A DNA stretch of 64,000 nucleotides, taken from the NCBI GenBank assembly GCA_963693365.1, contig CAVNZM010000017.1, forward strand, positions 4,092,001 through 4,156,000, written 5' to 3'. The notes below the pieces were generated by a model. The model was not told the DNA's origin and did not search any database. It worked only from the letters and a program-made list of their open reading frames with translations. Both the position numbers and the translations under genes were made by a program. This DNA comes from Amoebidium appalachense. Taxonomy: Eukaryota > Ichthyosporea. Of the stretch, positions 1-36,450 are shown in pieces (the first letter of the stretch is position 1; each line of letters opens with the position of its first letter).

Positions 1-736
1 CAATGGGTACAGGCAGGCAGGCAGACGGTACCTTAGGATGTGATTGTGCGCGTGCGTCTGTGTGTGTGCGCGCGTGTGTGTACATATGTCGGTGCATGTT
101 TATACAAGAGTGTCGCATCCCCCATGTCAACAAACCAGTCATGTTTCCGTGCGTCATGCCCATGCAAGCTATGGAGAAGCGAACTAGCCATGGGAATTGA
201 GCCACAGTGCCGGCGTGGGTATGGGGCTGGTGGGTTGAAAAGCAAAAGTCGTGTGTTCACATTTGCATATGCAGACTGTTGCACCTGTGTCTCTCTCAGA
301 AACATGCACACATGCAACCTCACAAACACGCTACTTCTCCGTTCCTTTTGCTACCATGTAGCTACTTGCTCCCTTTCCTGTCCCTCCCTTCTCTTCTAGA
401 CTTGCACACAGACTTGTGTGTGCCTGCAAAGACTTATGTGCATACAACTCTTCGCTTGGTGTGCCCGGTGTTCACTTCGATGCATGTGCACCAAAGTGTG
501 CAAAGTGGTCGTTGGGATGGGAACACGGCCGTGTGACTACCATCAGCAGATTTTGCCATGCACTATTGCACATGAATGCATCCGTGCTTTTTCATGCAGG
601 TACACGCCAGTGTCCGGATGCGCATGTGGCCGCAAGTGTAGATGTGTGTGCATCTTGTGCGTATGTGCACGCACATCCGCATGGTGCGCGCAATGGTGTG
701 TGTGTGTGTGTGTGCGTGTGTGCAACGTGCACGTAC
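1..736. other. Intron of the ACF1-like gene at the window edge
   Basis: Begins on the minus strand with donor GTACGTGCACG at 736. GT- and CA-rich simple sequence follows; I see no further exon before the edge. Confidence 0.4.
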
Positions 737-15173
<14,437 letters not shown>

Positions 15174-16826
15174 GTTGCCTGTGGTGAACGAGTCTGAGAG
15201 GGCAACATTATTAAGCACAATCTCAGTTCTGTGGTCTGATGTGACACACGCACGAGAGTGATTTTAATGCCAAAAAAGTTAAAAGGCACAAAATAAAAAC
15301 ACAATTGGGTTTTTAGCACAAGAAACACGCACGTAGGTTGATTGCATAAAAAACATTAGGTCATCGGTGCATGACCCTCGGAGTGCACGTACAAGCACCA
15401 AGTGATCCTGGTAAGCAGAAGCAGAAAGCAAGACGTTAACGTCCACGTTCCGTACTTCATCTATGTGACGAATGTGTGCATATGCTAGCAAGAAGTGAGC
15501 CCGTTTTGCCAACGAACCCTTAGGCAACATTCATTTCATGCCGTACCCATCGTAACATGAGAATGAACAACCAACTGGCAGCGGGATCACTTGTAACGCT
15601 AACTTCTACAAATCAATACGCCTGCAAGAAACCAAACTTCAAACATACCTTTCCAGCCCCTTTTCTCTGCCTTTACGCTGCCACAACACTGACCACCGCT
15701 TTCGAAAGCTTGGAAGGCTTCGGTTTTCAAAATTTTTCCTCTCCGAATTCTATCTCAAGTAGGCTAGTATCTTGTTACAGAAAAGGCTCTGTAGAGCACC
15801 ATTCTTACACAACCTACGTTGAACGAGCTAAAACGGTTGAGGGCATGTAGACCGTTAGTGTGTGCAACAGTGTGTGTGTGTGTGTGCTACTTGTAGCGCT
15901 TGTGCGAGCTTGTAGACCGTTAGTGTGTGCAACAGTGTGTGTGTGTGTGTGCTACTTGTAGCGCTTGTGCGAGCTTGCTTGCGGCACGTGTGCGTGTGTA
16001 TTTGCGAAAGCGAGAATCCGTGTGTTCGACTTCTCGGCGGTTTCCAACAACTCTTCAAATCATGATACGGGCATCACCTAATCAGACACAACATTTTACC
16101 CTACTCAAAAACAAGCACCTGTTGCTTTGTTACTCAATCAAAATTTGGTGAATATTTTAAATTACTGCTACTAAAACGATTAAAAGCTAACGGTAAGGAG
16201 TGCAGGAGGTTTCTCTTCGCAGTCTGGCACGAAATCTTTGGCGCCAAAACATTGGCAAAACAATAGGCGTGATGTGAACCCAATCAGGTCTCGGGCCGAA
16301 CATTCCACAGTGAATTTCCACAAGTGTTGGTAAACCCCCAATTTCCACTGAGATTTTGTCCTACTCTTCAGAGCGAGAGACAAACTCATGTGCCAAGGCT
16401 TGCGTTTGTCTGTCGTCGTCATCATATGTCATCACCTGCATCTAATTTCTAATGCTTTCTTGAAGCCACATACGCACTGACGGACCAATGACAATATTAA
16501 AGAGTACTATGGTAGATCGAGCTTCAAAGCTGATGCCGAACACAGAAACCTTACCACTTCTTCGGTGAACATCAACCCACCCAGCCCACCTCCTTTTCTC
16601 TGGATTGGCAACCACAACTACGCCAATTTGTAATAAATACCCTAAGCTACTTGCTCTGCGTGAGCATTGCATTCTGAGATACTCACACGGACCTCAAGAC
16701 ATGATGTTCTTCGTTTCCGAGCCAGGGTCAGGAGTCCAGCCCTGTTAGTATTTTCTCATTTTGATCGTGCGAAGTCTTCTTTTCTCAACTCTACTCGACA
16801 AATAGCACGGGAGAAAAACCTGAGCC
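15174..16826. promoter_or_regulatory. Head-to-head intergenic region between the ACF1-like gene and the membrane-protein gene
   Basis: About 1.65 kb separates two divergent start codons (15173 minus, 16827 plus), so it presumably holds both promoters. It is nearly free of the homopolymer tracts that fill the introns. It contains one exact tandem duplication near 15850-15975. Short open frames on both strands (for example 16442-16672 and 16180-16425 minus, 15557-15850 plus) show no family I recognise and no splice partners, so I do not call them genes. I see no clear TATA box. Confidence 0.4.
15850..15975. repeat. Tandem direct duplication, unit about 66 bp, two copies
   Basis: The segment beginning GACCGTTAGTGTGTGCAACA and ending near GCTTGTGCGAGCTTG occurs twice back to back, with a short (GT)n run inside each copy. 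It lies in the divergent promoter region, about 0.85 kb upstream of the membrane-protein start codon. Confidence 0.85.
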
Positions 16827-17465
16827 ATGGCGAGTCAACAGGATGAGGATACGCAGAACAGCAAAGGTGGCACCAGCAAACTGCAGGAAGAAAGCGAGAA
16901 CGAGGTACAACATGAATCTGGTGACGAAGGTAACGAAGATGCACAAGAATCAGGCTCTTTTCCTGTGGAAATAATCGGTGTTTTGGCTGTGTTTGGGTGC
17001 GTTGGTGTTATGCTAATGGATCGTCGAGTCTTTAACTATGAACGGGTAACATGGGCACTGCGTTTCATCTTCTGGACACAGATGCTGCTCGTAGGTTGTG
17101 CGAGCATTCAACCCATCTCTCTCTGTTATAGATTTACCAATGTTGCTTTCGTTGCATGGCAACCGACTGAAAGAAGAAAAGGATTACTGTTTGTACGTTC
17201 TGTTATGGCTGTGCTTTTGGCCGTGCTTGTAAAGCCAAACGTGGCTCTTTGTGGGATGTTGGTGTGCTCTGGCTTCGTGTCCACTTTGGATGCGATTATT
17301 AGATGGGACATGCACAGAGTTAGGCTCACGCCCTTAATCATCGGTCTGTGGGTTGTGATGCTCGGTTTCCTAATATGGAAGGTGGACTCTACGGTAGAGG
17401 CTCTGTCGTTGTTGGAACCTAGGGGTTGGTTGCTTGTCCAAAAGCCACCTGTGGATATTGAGTAA
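16827..17465 (+). CDS. Intronless multi-pass membrane protein, 212 aa, function unknown
   Basis: One uninterrupted frame starts at ATG 16827 in a good context (GAGCCATGG) and ends at TAA 17465. Residues 1-44 are acidic and polar (rich in Glu, Gln, Ser, Asn) and probably cytosolic. Hydrophobic spans follow at about 45-64, 77-99, 120-155 (long enough for two helices) and 168-184, so four or five membrane passes are likely. A short hydrophilic loop WQPTERRKG at 111-119 separates spans. There is no cleavable signal peptide. I recognise no family motif and assign no function. Codon use looks like ordinary coding DNA, and the frame contains none of the GT or poly(G) tracts seen elsewhere. It is divergent from the ACF1-like gene and convergent with the SDR gene. 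Confidence 0.7.
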   Translation: MASQQDEDTQNSKGGTSKLQEESENEVQHESGDEGNEDAQESGSFPVEIIGVLAVFGCVGVMLMDRRVFNYERVTWALRFIFWTQMLLVGCASIQPISLCYRFTNVAFVAWQPTERRKGLLFVRSVMAVLLAVLVKPNVALCGMLVCSGFVSTLDAIIRWDMHRVRLTPLIIGLWVVMLGFLIWKVDSTVEALSLLEPRGWLLVQKPPVDIE

Positions 17466-17959
17466 AGCTGTGCAAATTTTTGTTTTTCAATGTTTCAACA
17501 ATTCACACACTACGTGCACATGTACTGTCCCATGCGCATAATCTGAATGTTTTTGTACTTGGAGTATGTTATGAAACCGGTTATGGTTTTGCACCACTAA
17601 CCTTGACTGTACTTCCCTGTTACTGTGTGTAATTTTACGTGTACCGAAAAATTAGTTTGCCGCAAAAAGTAAGTGAAATAAAAAGGATAGTGAGTTCCGA
17701 ATCGCAACAGTACCCTTTAATTCTGTGCCGTTCCCTTTATCCACCTCCCCCCTTCCCCCCCCTCCCCCCTCCTCCCCCCCTCCCCACACACACACACACA
17801 ACGCATAGACCTTTTTATTTTAATGAAGGAATAACAAAAATTGAAAGAAATCGTGGCAAGGCATGGTGGAGGTTGGTGTTTGAGACCCCCTCCCTCCCCC
17901 CTGCCCCCCCCCCCCCCCCCCCCCCCCTCGGCCTACCGACGTGTCACCACTAATCAATG

Positions 17960-17990
<31 letters not shown>

Positions 17991-19335
17991 GGGCCCCCCC
18001 ACGAAGGCTCCGTGGCATGGCGTGTGCCAACCCCACTCCCACCACCACCAATGCCCCCTTTTTTGTGGCGTTGCCCGTACATATTAAGGCCTTTTAAACT
18101 CAGCCACGGCCTGGGTACACTCGTGTTAGAGCCTTTTGTAATGGTTTTCAAAAATGACAATGTGCTCAGTCGGTTCCCGGGTTGTGGTCAGGGGTCCGGG
18201 CAAGCAGAAAGGACGGAGGGGGGGTCGACGAGAGGAGGGGAAGACGGCCATGGACATGTTACATGTACATACGCTCAAATGCCATTGTACGGTGGGCATA
18301 ACGAGCAGTGCACGTGCCACGTTCGATGAGCCGCTCAAGGCTTGAGTGGTGATGGCACTAATTGCATTGTCATGTATGTTACAAGGAACAAGTTGGGTCG
18401 CAGACAATTTTAGTATGGGATTGCTAAAACGGTTTACAAGGTCTTTTTTGGAAAATTGATCGGGAACCGTGGTGTGGGATGAGGGGGAGAGGGGGGGGGG
18501 GGGGGGGGGGGGGAGGAGAGGGAGGGGGGGGGGGGGGGGGGGAGGTATCCACATGACTCAGAGCAAGTGATCTTAAACGCTTATGCTGTTTCAAAGTTAA
18601 CTTATCATTCAATGATTCTCATGATTCAGCGACTCTGTGTTTAATAGATCATATTGAATTATTCAGCTAAACCCATGCCTACACCTTGAATAAGTACTTA
18701 GTGACCGAGCAGAGATACAAGCCGCATACGTCGCCATAAAAAAAAGAGGAAGAAGACGAAAGAAAAAAAAAGTGGGGGTAGGGGATTAAGAAACTACGCT
18801 TGCCCAACCACCTGCCGCTGGGATCCCATATAAGCACTGAAACCCAATGCATGACCATGAAGGATCTAAGAAGAAGAACAATTATTCTGTTTACGCGCAT
18901 AACAGTCAGGTGTACATGTGCGCCTGAAAATCTATACGGATGACGTGTACAACATTAATTTTCCTCCTTGAATATGTAATGGGCTGAAATGGAATGGAAA
19001 ACCTCACGCCCAACGAGCGGGAGGAGGCGCCGTGGAGGGGGGGGGGGGGGGGGGGGGGGGGGGATGGAATGTGGCCAGCTATCGTCATGTTGCTCGGGGG
19101 GGGGGGGGGGGGGGGGGGGAAGGTCTAAGCCGTTTGCAACGCTCCAAACTAACGCCTTTAACCCAAGAAGAAAAACACCTTTGCGAAATAAGAGAGAAAG
19201 GGAAAAGAAAGGGAAAACAGAAAAAAAAATGATGAGGTTTGTGGCAGAATGTGCTGCACCAAAGATTAACTCAATGAACAAATAAAAACTACAATAATTA
19301 TAAATATGAAACTAAATTATTTCTGGTGCTAGGTA
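17466..19335. other. Convergent intergenic region, no gene seen
   Basis: This lies between the 3' ends of the membrane-protein gene (plus) and the SDR gene (minus). It holds C-rich stretches (17740-17795, 17905-17998) and G-rich stretches (18486-18542, 19037-19121). The frames crossing them are Pro- or Gly-runs. An AATAAA-like signal follows the membrane-protein gene at about 17679 (GAAATAAAAAGG), a possible polyadenylation signal. I see no conserved protein segment. Confidence 0.5.
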
Positions 19336-29224
<9,889 letters not shown>

Positions 29225-29292
29225 TTCCGAATATCGTGTCAATGCACTGTGTGCGGGAGAAGGACCGTTAGCTTTACGTTGAAAGCGCGGAG

Positions 29293-29326
<34 letters not shown>

Positions 29327-30621
29327 GGGGGGGGGGGAGGGGGAGGGGGGGGAGGGGAGATGGGTAGAAGGAAACCAAACAGAGCGTAACTTAGTGAATT
29401 TTATTTCTGTCGAGAGCATTGTGTGTCTGTGATTGACATTGTGTATGCTTACAGGTGTGTCCCTGAAAGAATTGAAAGTGCGCAACGTAGGTTTTCCGTA
29501 ACAGTGCAACTGTGTGCAACAAGTGAATGTGAACCAAGGAAGAGTGAAATGTGTAATGCAATCGTGCAATATAGTTGTGTGTGTACCTATTGCAACAGGT
29601 ATGTGTGGCCGGTACACAATTTTCTCGTGCGACTGAGCACAGCTGTTCACAATCGTACGTGTGCTCTAGTTTTAAAGTCACTTAATAAACTTAACTCTGC
29701 GTGAGTTGTAGTCCTTGTTCTTGCTTTCAACTAACCGCCTAACGCCGTTTACAAGCACTGTTGGCAGAATATAGAAGAGGGAATAAAGTCAATATCTTGA
29801 GTTGTATTCAAGGTGACCATGGGCTTTTGGTAATCCAGTGATGGCGGATGCAAGATTATCTGTTCGAGACGGATCTTCACTGTGTGACCTGCTCGCCCAT
29901 GTTCCAGGACAAATTAGGAAACCATCTATAGAACCTCCTTTTTCCGTCCTCTCCCTCTTCCCTAACATTTGTTCCACGACACTCCTTTCTCTTCACCGTT
30001 CTCCCTTCGCTCTCACTCACATCTCTAGGATCACACAAAGACACTCAGAAAGGAACGTACCTCTTTCACGCTCTCTCGGCTCCTCTTTCGCCCTCCCCCT
30101 TCTTTTAGGCCCGCTTTATATTACAACTCACAGAAACACACAGTAACTTTCTAACTATACGTAGTAACCCTAAACCCTTGCACCTCTTCGAAGCTGAAAG
30201 TGTTGGTGCTTCGAACTTTGGCGCAAAAGAAAAGGCCTACCGTTTATGGTAGTGGTGCTAGGTATGGGGGGACGCATCTTGGTGCCATTTTAACCAATCA
30301 TGAGTGAGTTATGCGTCTTCAATACCTAAATGGGTTCTGAAAGGTTTACTAATTTGGACGTCTCTTGTTTTGCCAAAATGCCGTTTGGGCAATCTGTTAA
30401 TATGAGTAAAACGTGAAGTAAATAACATGCCTTATATATATGTATATAAATGCACAAATATGTAGTTATATAAGCCATAATATTATCTTTTAAGGAGATT
30501 TTAGGCTGTTTCATATATCCGAGTAGTCTCATGAAAGATCATGTGGTGGGTTTCTAGAGGGAAGTTTCTGAGCCGGATATAGTGTTTCTGTCATTAAGGC
30601 CATACGACTGTGGTGGAATAA

Positions 30622-30629
30622 TGACGTCA
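30622..30629. promoter_or_regulatory. TGACGTCA (CRE/ATF-type palindrome)
   Basis: Perfect 8-bp CRE palindrome 284 bp upstream of the intact 230-aa gene. It is kept at the matching place of unit 2 despite divergence around it. Confidence 0.5.
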
Positions 30630-30905
30630 CATTACCAAGCATCGAGAGACGCCCTTTTTTTCGCAAAGCTGGCCCTTTTTTTTTGTTGTCCAGCTGCAGC
30701 CTTCCAGTGTCACTCACTCTCTTACCCCTCTTTTTGCCTGCTTTGTTGGATGTTTTTTTTGGGGGTCACCTGCCCATTTGGAAGCCACACGTCACATACG
30801 ACACATAACCTCACCTCGAAATTATTGGCACAAACATATACTGTAACGAGCTCCGTAACATCAGCACACTTTTTCTCCTCTCCCCTCTCCCCGGAAGGAG
30901 TCACC

Positions 30906-31598
30906 ATGTCAGGCAAAAAGATCGTCGTTCTGCAAGGCATAGGCGAAGGGGGAGATGAATTCTTTCTCAACAAACTTGAGTCCCATCTTTCCGCCACGTC
31001 ACAGCGCACATCCCACTCCGTCCACCATGTAGACTTTGGTCACGGAAAAAACGCAGATGCCGCCAGGGCAGAACTAACCACTCTGCTTTCCTCCGGGGCA
31101 GTTTCTTCCTTCCTCTTCCCAAGTTTGTTTGACCAGGTGCGCGGCGGAAAGAAGTCAGACATTTTCGTCCCCGAGGTGATTGCCGCCGTGTGCTCGTTCG
31201 TTGCAAACGGGGGTGTCGTTGTGTTCTTTGGTGGGGATGTTGATGTTTCACTTCTTGGTCGAGTCTTCAACAAAAAAGATTGGAAGTATGCGGAGTATCG
31301 TGCTACGAGCTGGGAGCTCTTCCAAGAAGCAGTTGCGAGCGTGTTTCCTTCCTCGCTTTCTGCTTGTCTGCCCCGAGGCTACAGTACAAAAACCACCACC
31401 ATCTTGACATCCGATCCGAAGGAAAGACTCTATATTGAGGCACGGAGTGACTTGGAGAGAAACGACGCACTCTGGGCGTGGTTTGCCTACGGCTATGGGC
31501 GAGTGTTTATGTGCGGGGATGCCAATTTTGAGAAGGAAACACTGCAGGTTGTTGGGATTATATGCGAGTATGCGGCACAGACGCAGAAGGGAAACTAG
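30906..31598 (+). CDS. Intronless 230-aa protein, possibly class I glutamine-amidotransferase/ThuA-like fold
   Basis: I start at ATG 30906 (GTCACCATGTC, strong context) rather than at the upstream extension of the open frame. The protein begins MSGKKIVVLQGIGEGG, and homology with the second copy also begins here. Visible parts are an N-terminal beta-strand (KIVVLQGIG), a middle strand-turn segment (VANGGVVVFFGGDVD), and a C-terminal segment (GYGRVFMCGDANFE) like the closing part of amidotransferase-like domains. The nucleophile-elbow Cys of true GATases is not evident, so the fold assignment is a weak inference and the function unknown. It lies head-to-head with SDR exon 1, and a TGACGTCA site sits 284 bp upstream of the ATG. 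A decayed paralogue lies at 36451-37169. Confidence 0.72.
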   Translation: MSGKKIVVLQGIGEGGDEFFLNKLESHLSATSQRTSHSVHHVDFGHGKNADAARAELTTLLSSGAVSSFLFPSLFDQVRGGKKSDIFVPEVIAAVCSFVANGGVVVFFGGDVDVSLLGRVFNKKDWKYAEYRATSWELFQEAVASVFPSSLSACLPRGYSTKTTTILTSDPKERLYIEARSDLERNDALWAWFAYGYGRVFMCGDANFEKETLQVVGIICEYAAQTQKGN

Positions 31599-31837
31599 CT
31601 TTAGAAGCGTACGAGATGTAAATATCATATATGCTAAGCCTATCAGTGGTTGATTCACCGAGGTGGTTTGTTGGATGATTGCAGATTGTGGTAAGTTGGA
31701 TATACCGGTACGTACGAGGGGACGAATGCTATGAGGTTTCTTGAAATATGGAGACGATCACAACCTCACAAACGCAAAACGTTTCTATGGGTAGGTGTGA
31801 ATGGTTTCCCGGGCGGGCGGGTGGGGCGGGGCGGTGT

Positions 31838-31899
<62 letters not shown>

Positions 31900-32483
31900 A
31901 ACGGACATGTATCGAGGTTTCAGGTGTCAAGCAGCAGTTTCGTGTGTGAGCATTTGACCTATTGGGTATATGCTTGTATGTAAATCCTTGGTTCAGATTT
32001 CATAATACAAGTGGGTATGGCCCCCGGGAGGAAACGGGGGGGGGGGGGGGGGGTTAGTGGCAAGGTTCATGAGTGCATCAAAGCTTGTAGTGGCTAATTC
32101 AGTTAGCAAATTGTTTTGCTTGGGGCACCGGTACCGGTTGGGTTTGCTTGATGTGCTCCTGTATTGAGTACACAGATTGATTTATCAAGCATGGAAAACC
32201 GTGGGCACCAAATATATCATAAATATCGCCGGTTACTCGCATCATTTACTAAATGTATGTTGTATACTACTTTTTGTGGCATCAACTACTATGATGTTTA
32301 TTAGCCCAAAGATTTCCATATACCAGCCTTGGTTTATCTGAAACAGGCTCTATCTTCAGGTACGGTATTGATACAGTTACAACCAAAAAAGTCACCGATG
32401 TACTGATTTTCTGCGGAAAAGTATTCATATATTCACGTCAATGACTCTGCCCGTGATGGACACCCCCCCCCCCTCACCCCCCC

Positions 32484-32518
<35 letters not shown>

Positions 32519-32682
32519 TGTGTAACTTCCGCCACAATATTAAATGCCCCTTCCCTTCCTCACTGTAATGCACACCCACCCGCACACCCACACATGTACA
32601 CATGTGCTTGTGCCCAAGCACGCACGCGCCCGCACACACACCGTGACACACACACACACACACACACGCACACACACACACA

Positions 32683-32720
<38 letters not shown>

Positions 32721-32888
32721 TACAACCTGTGTTCAAGCCTCATGATCAGCGTGAGGAGTGTGAGGAGAGGAAGAGGTTCTCTACACGGTGACATGGAAGG
32801 TTTCCGAGCTGTTTTAAAAATTACTCGACTCACATCAATCAACTTTTTTTTTTTTTTTTTTGTTGGTGGGTTGGGTTGGGTTGGGGGA

Positions 32889-32945
<57 letters not shown>
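32889..32945. repeat. Poly(G), about 57 nt
   Basis: A long G-run preceded by a T-run and GGGTTGGGTTGGG, in duplication unit 1. It is flanked to the left by (CA)n (32636-32717). Confidence 0.9.
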
Positions 32946-32946
<1 letters not shown>

Positions 32947-33734
32947 GGGTGGTGCTCGCCGACATCCTCTCAGTGTCACGTCGGGTACACAGTACAGTAG
33001 TGGGGCCTTGAAAATCCAGTCACGATATTAATTAAGCATGAAGTATGGGTTGCCGGCCCCGCTATGTTTCTGACGCTTGAACATGTTACATGGCATTATT
33101 ATAATAATACGATATGACATAAATACAATATACCTTCAGTCACCCCGTGACTTTTACCCCCTCCCCCCCCCCCCCCCCCCCAAAAGGGGGTTAATGTACA
33201 TGTAGAGTACTAGTGTACATGGCTCCCCCTTCTCCCCCCCCTCCCTCCCCCCCCCCCCCCCTCCCGCCCCCCTCTTCCTCCCCCCTCCCTCCCCCCTCCC
33301 CCCCCTCCACCCACCCACCCAGAAAACTCCTCAATTGCGAAGCGGCTTCAAATTCATCCCACACCACCCACTCAACCACACGCGCATGCAGAAACAGACA
33401 TCGATGCATGCGCACATCATACCTATATATATATACACACACATGCATATGATGAATGATTGCTCAGTTGCGATTGCCATTCACGATTGCAAATGCTAAT
33501 GAATCAACGGTTACATGCATAAAAAGTTTTTATAAAACTATAACAAAACAAACGTAGGAATATGCATGCAAGCAACTTGGAGACATACACGGCATGAACT
33601 TGCATAGGCAGGCCAAAGCACAGGCAGGCCAATTGAAAAGAAGACACCGACCGAGTCTGACACAAAAATGATAATAAGAATCATAAATGGAAAATAAAAA
33701 ATAAAACAAAAGTAAATGGATTAGCTGGACCAGG

Positions 33735-33895
33735 TAAACATCGGTAACGATCCACACCACCGGGGTGCTGGTATCACCTTTATAACCGTCTTGCTATAAA
33801 TATATCTCCGTATTTCCCCACATGCGCTGCCGGGTGCTCACCCGAATATTCACGTATATCTCCTTGCGTGCTAGCAGCTATCGATATCTCTAATA
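33735..33895. repeat. Copy 1 of a repeat ending each duplication unit
   Basis: GTAACGATCCACACCACCGG through CCCCACATGCGCTGCC to GTGCTAGCAGCTATC matches 39030-39210. It is the right-hand end of duplication unit 1. Confidence 0.85.
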
Positions 33896-34176
33896 ACATA
33901 ATAACAACATACATACCATAAACAGGTTACGGTAAAAGAAATTCACTTCAGTCAAGAAGAGTACTTACTACACTGTTCTACTTGAGCAGTAGCCCAATTA
34001 AATACAAGCATGCCACATGGGATCACAAGCGCAACACTAACCCCCCCCCCCCCCCCCCCCCCCCCCCGCGCCCCGCCCGTCCCTCCCCCTCCCCTCCAGG
34101 CGCCTCCCTCCCCTCTTCCCCAGCACCGTGTTTACGATTTTCTCTTTTTCATCGCTCGCCACCCCCTCCAAAACGG

Positions 34177-34212
<36 letters not shown>

Positions 34213-34233
34213 TTGTGTGTGTGTGTGTCTGTC

Positions 34234-34301
<68 letters not shown>

Positions 34302-34384
34302 TGTGGGTATCTGCCTGTGTGTGTGGGTGTGGGCTGGGTGTCCATGCGCGCATGCCTGTGTGCGTTTCTTTTGTGTGCGTGTGT

Positions 34385-34441
<57 letters not shown>

Positions 34442-34688
34442 GGAGGGGGGGGAAGAATGAAATACACGATCAAAAACATGACCTAGAATGTACATACGCC
34501 AATTGGCACTTAAATAGTAGCTGCCGGTTGCAGGGGAAACTTTGGTGGGGAGGGAGGTGGGGGGGGGGGGGGGAGAGTATAAAAGAAAACGAATAGAAAA
34601 ATACAAGAGGTATGTGAGAAGAAATCAGAAGACAATATGTGATAATAATGTAAGCAAAGGACACGGAAGGAATGTGATTGGGATTTAC

Positions 34689-34719
34689 CTCCAAGAACCA
34701 GAACGTTGGGCTTTGACAT
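34689..34719 (-). other. Second, identical copy of SDR exon 1 with its donor
   Basis: These 31 bases encode MSKPNVLVLGG and are followed by the same donor GTAAATCCC as the exon at 29194-29224. About 45 bases around the exon are identical while the flanks have diverged. It could splice to the exon at 27624 and give the same protein from a second promoter; the intron would span the oppositely oriented gene at 30906-31598. Confidence 0.75.
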
Positions 34720-36300
34720 TTCGGACTACCCGGTAACCGTGTCTGTGCACTGTGTGTGTGTGTGGGGGGTTAGCCGTTAGCTTCATGTTGACATCGGGAG
34801 GAAAGGGAGGTGGGGTGAGGGGGGAAGGGGGGGGGGGGGGGGGGGAGGGAGGGGGGAAGGGGAGGAGTAGAAGGAAACTGAATTGTGCTGTACCTTGTGA
34901 GATTTCCTTTTGCCAAGAGCATGGTGTGTCTGTGCTTGCCAATGGCTTTGTGCGTGAAAGAAGGTGTGTCCTTGAAATTACCAGTAGTGTGTGACCAGTA
35001 TGGTCATTGGCTTGTGTCCAAGTGCACACACCTGTATGTTTACAAAACAAGTTTCTGACCATGTTTCTGTGTTTTTATGTACTTAGTTGAAAGCGGGGTT
35101 TTCCAGAATGGTGCACCTGTGTGCAACATGTGAGAGTGACGTATTTGTGAGATGGGGAAGAGTGAAACGTGTTATTTGATCGTGCATTAGGTATGTTTGT
35201 GTCTCTTGCAACATGTAGGCTATGTGTGCCCATTACGTATACACAATGTTCTCGCGCGATGGAGCACAACTGTTTGCACATTGTCAATTATTGCACATGT
35301 GCTTTCCAATTGCTTAGATTAGTTGCCGTCAAGGCCGTGTGTAATAAGAACCTACGGCCGCTTGAAGGCAGTGTTGGCAAGAAATAGAAGAGGGGGGAAA
35401 TAGTGTGCTGTTTCTGTGTTGGGCTGTATACAAAAGTGACAAACAATCTATACGTTGGAACTCCACGGGGGCCCGATAGAAGAGTTTAACTGTTTTTCGG
35501 GATAGTCGCTGTACATGTGTGACGGAAGTCGCCCATGTTCCAGACTATACCCAGCAACCAACCTCATTATTTATCTACAGTTAAAGAGCTCCGGGCTTTA
35601 ACCTTCTCACCTAAGATTTTCTCTGGGTACTACGAAGTATACCAACACCTCCTGCTTCATCATGTTCTCCTCGCTCTATCACGTATAAGCTGACTTCAAT
35701 GATTGTAGCGCGAAAAAGACAGGAAAAGAACATACCTCTTTCACGATTCCTCAGCTCCTTTTTTCGCCCTTCTCACTGGCTTTATGACACACAAACATAC
35801 ACACCTATCGAACTTGCTTGAAAGTGCGCTGAAAGCTTCCCGACTTGACCTTTGGGCAACAGTTTTTTTTTGGTGTTTGGGGAAGTGGCGCAAAAGAAAC
35901 GCCTACCATTTATGGTAATGGTGCTAGGTATTGGGGGACGCACCTTGGTGCCATTTTAACTAATCATGAATGATTAAAAGCTCTTCAATACCTGTTGGGT
36001 TCTAAAAGAATAGCAATATGGTATACGTAATGTTATTTAAGGAGTAAAAGCTTCAACAAGAAAAATCATTTATCTATATACACAGTTTTAATATGTAGGT
36101 ATATGAGTCAAAGGCCTAATGCTAATATTAAAGACACTTCCAGATTTTTTCAATTTTCATAGAATCTAAGATCAGAAATGATTGATGAAAGATCATCCGT
36201 GCCGGGGGTTTCTAAAAGAAAGTTTCTGAGCCATATAGTCTAAAGTGGTTTTCTCTGCCTGGCGTTTCTGTCGTCATAGCCATAAAATATCGTCAACAAA

Positions 36301-36308
36301 TGACGTCA
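36301..36308. promoter_or_regulatory. TGACGTCA (CRE/ATF-type palindrome), unit 2
   Basis: Counterpart of the site at 30622, about 150 bp upstream of the pseudogene start. Confidence 0.45.
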
Positions 36309-36450
36309 CATTGAGATGATGAACGCTTTTCCTTGCATCCTTTTTTCTGCTTGTTCACTCACGTACATGTCGACACATCAAACATACACAGTAACGAGCT
36401 CCATAACACCAACACGTGCTTCCTCTCCTCTCTCCGCCCTCTGAGCCACT

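Noticed and set aside
15279-15850. Short frames upstream of the ACF1-like start
   Set aside because: They overlap on opposite strands and neither has a family match or splice signals leading to a gene.
16180-16672. Two minus-strand frames in the ACF1/membrane-protein promoter region
   Set aside because: No recognised motif, no splice partners and no start context; they may be chance frames in tract-free DNA.
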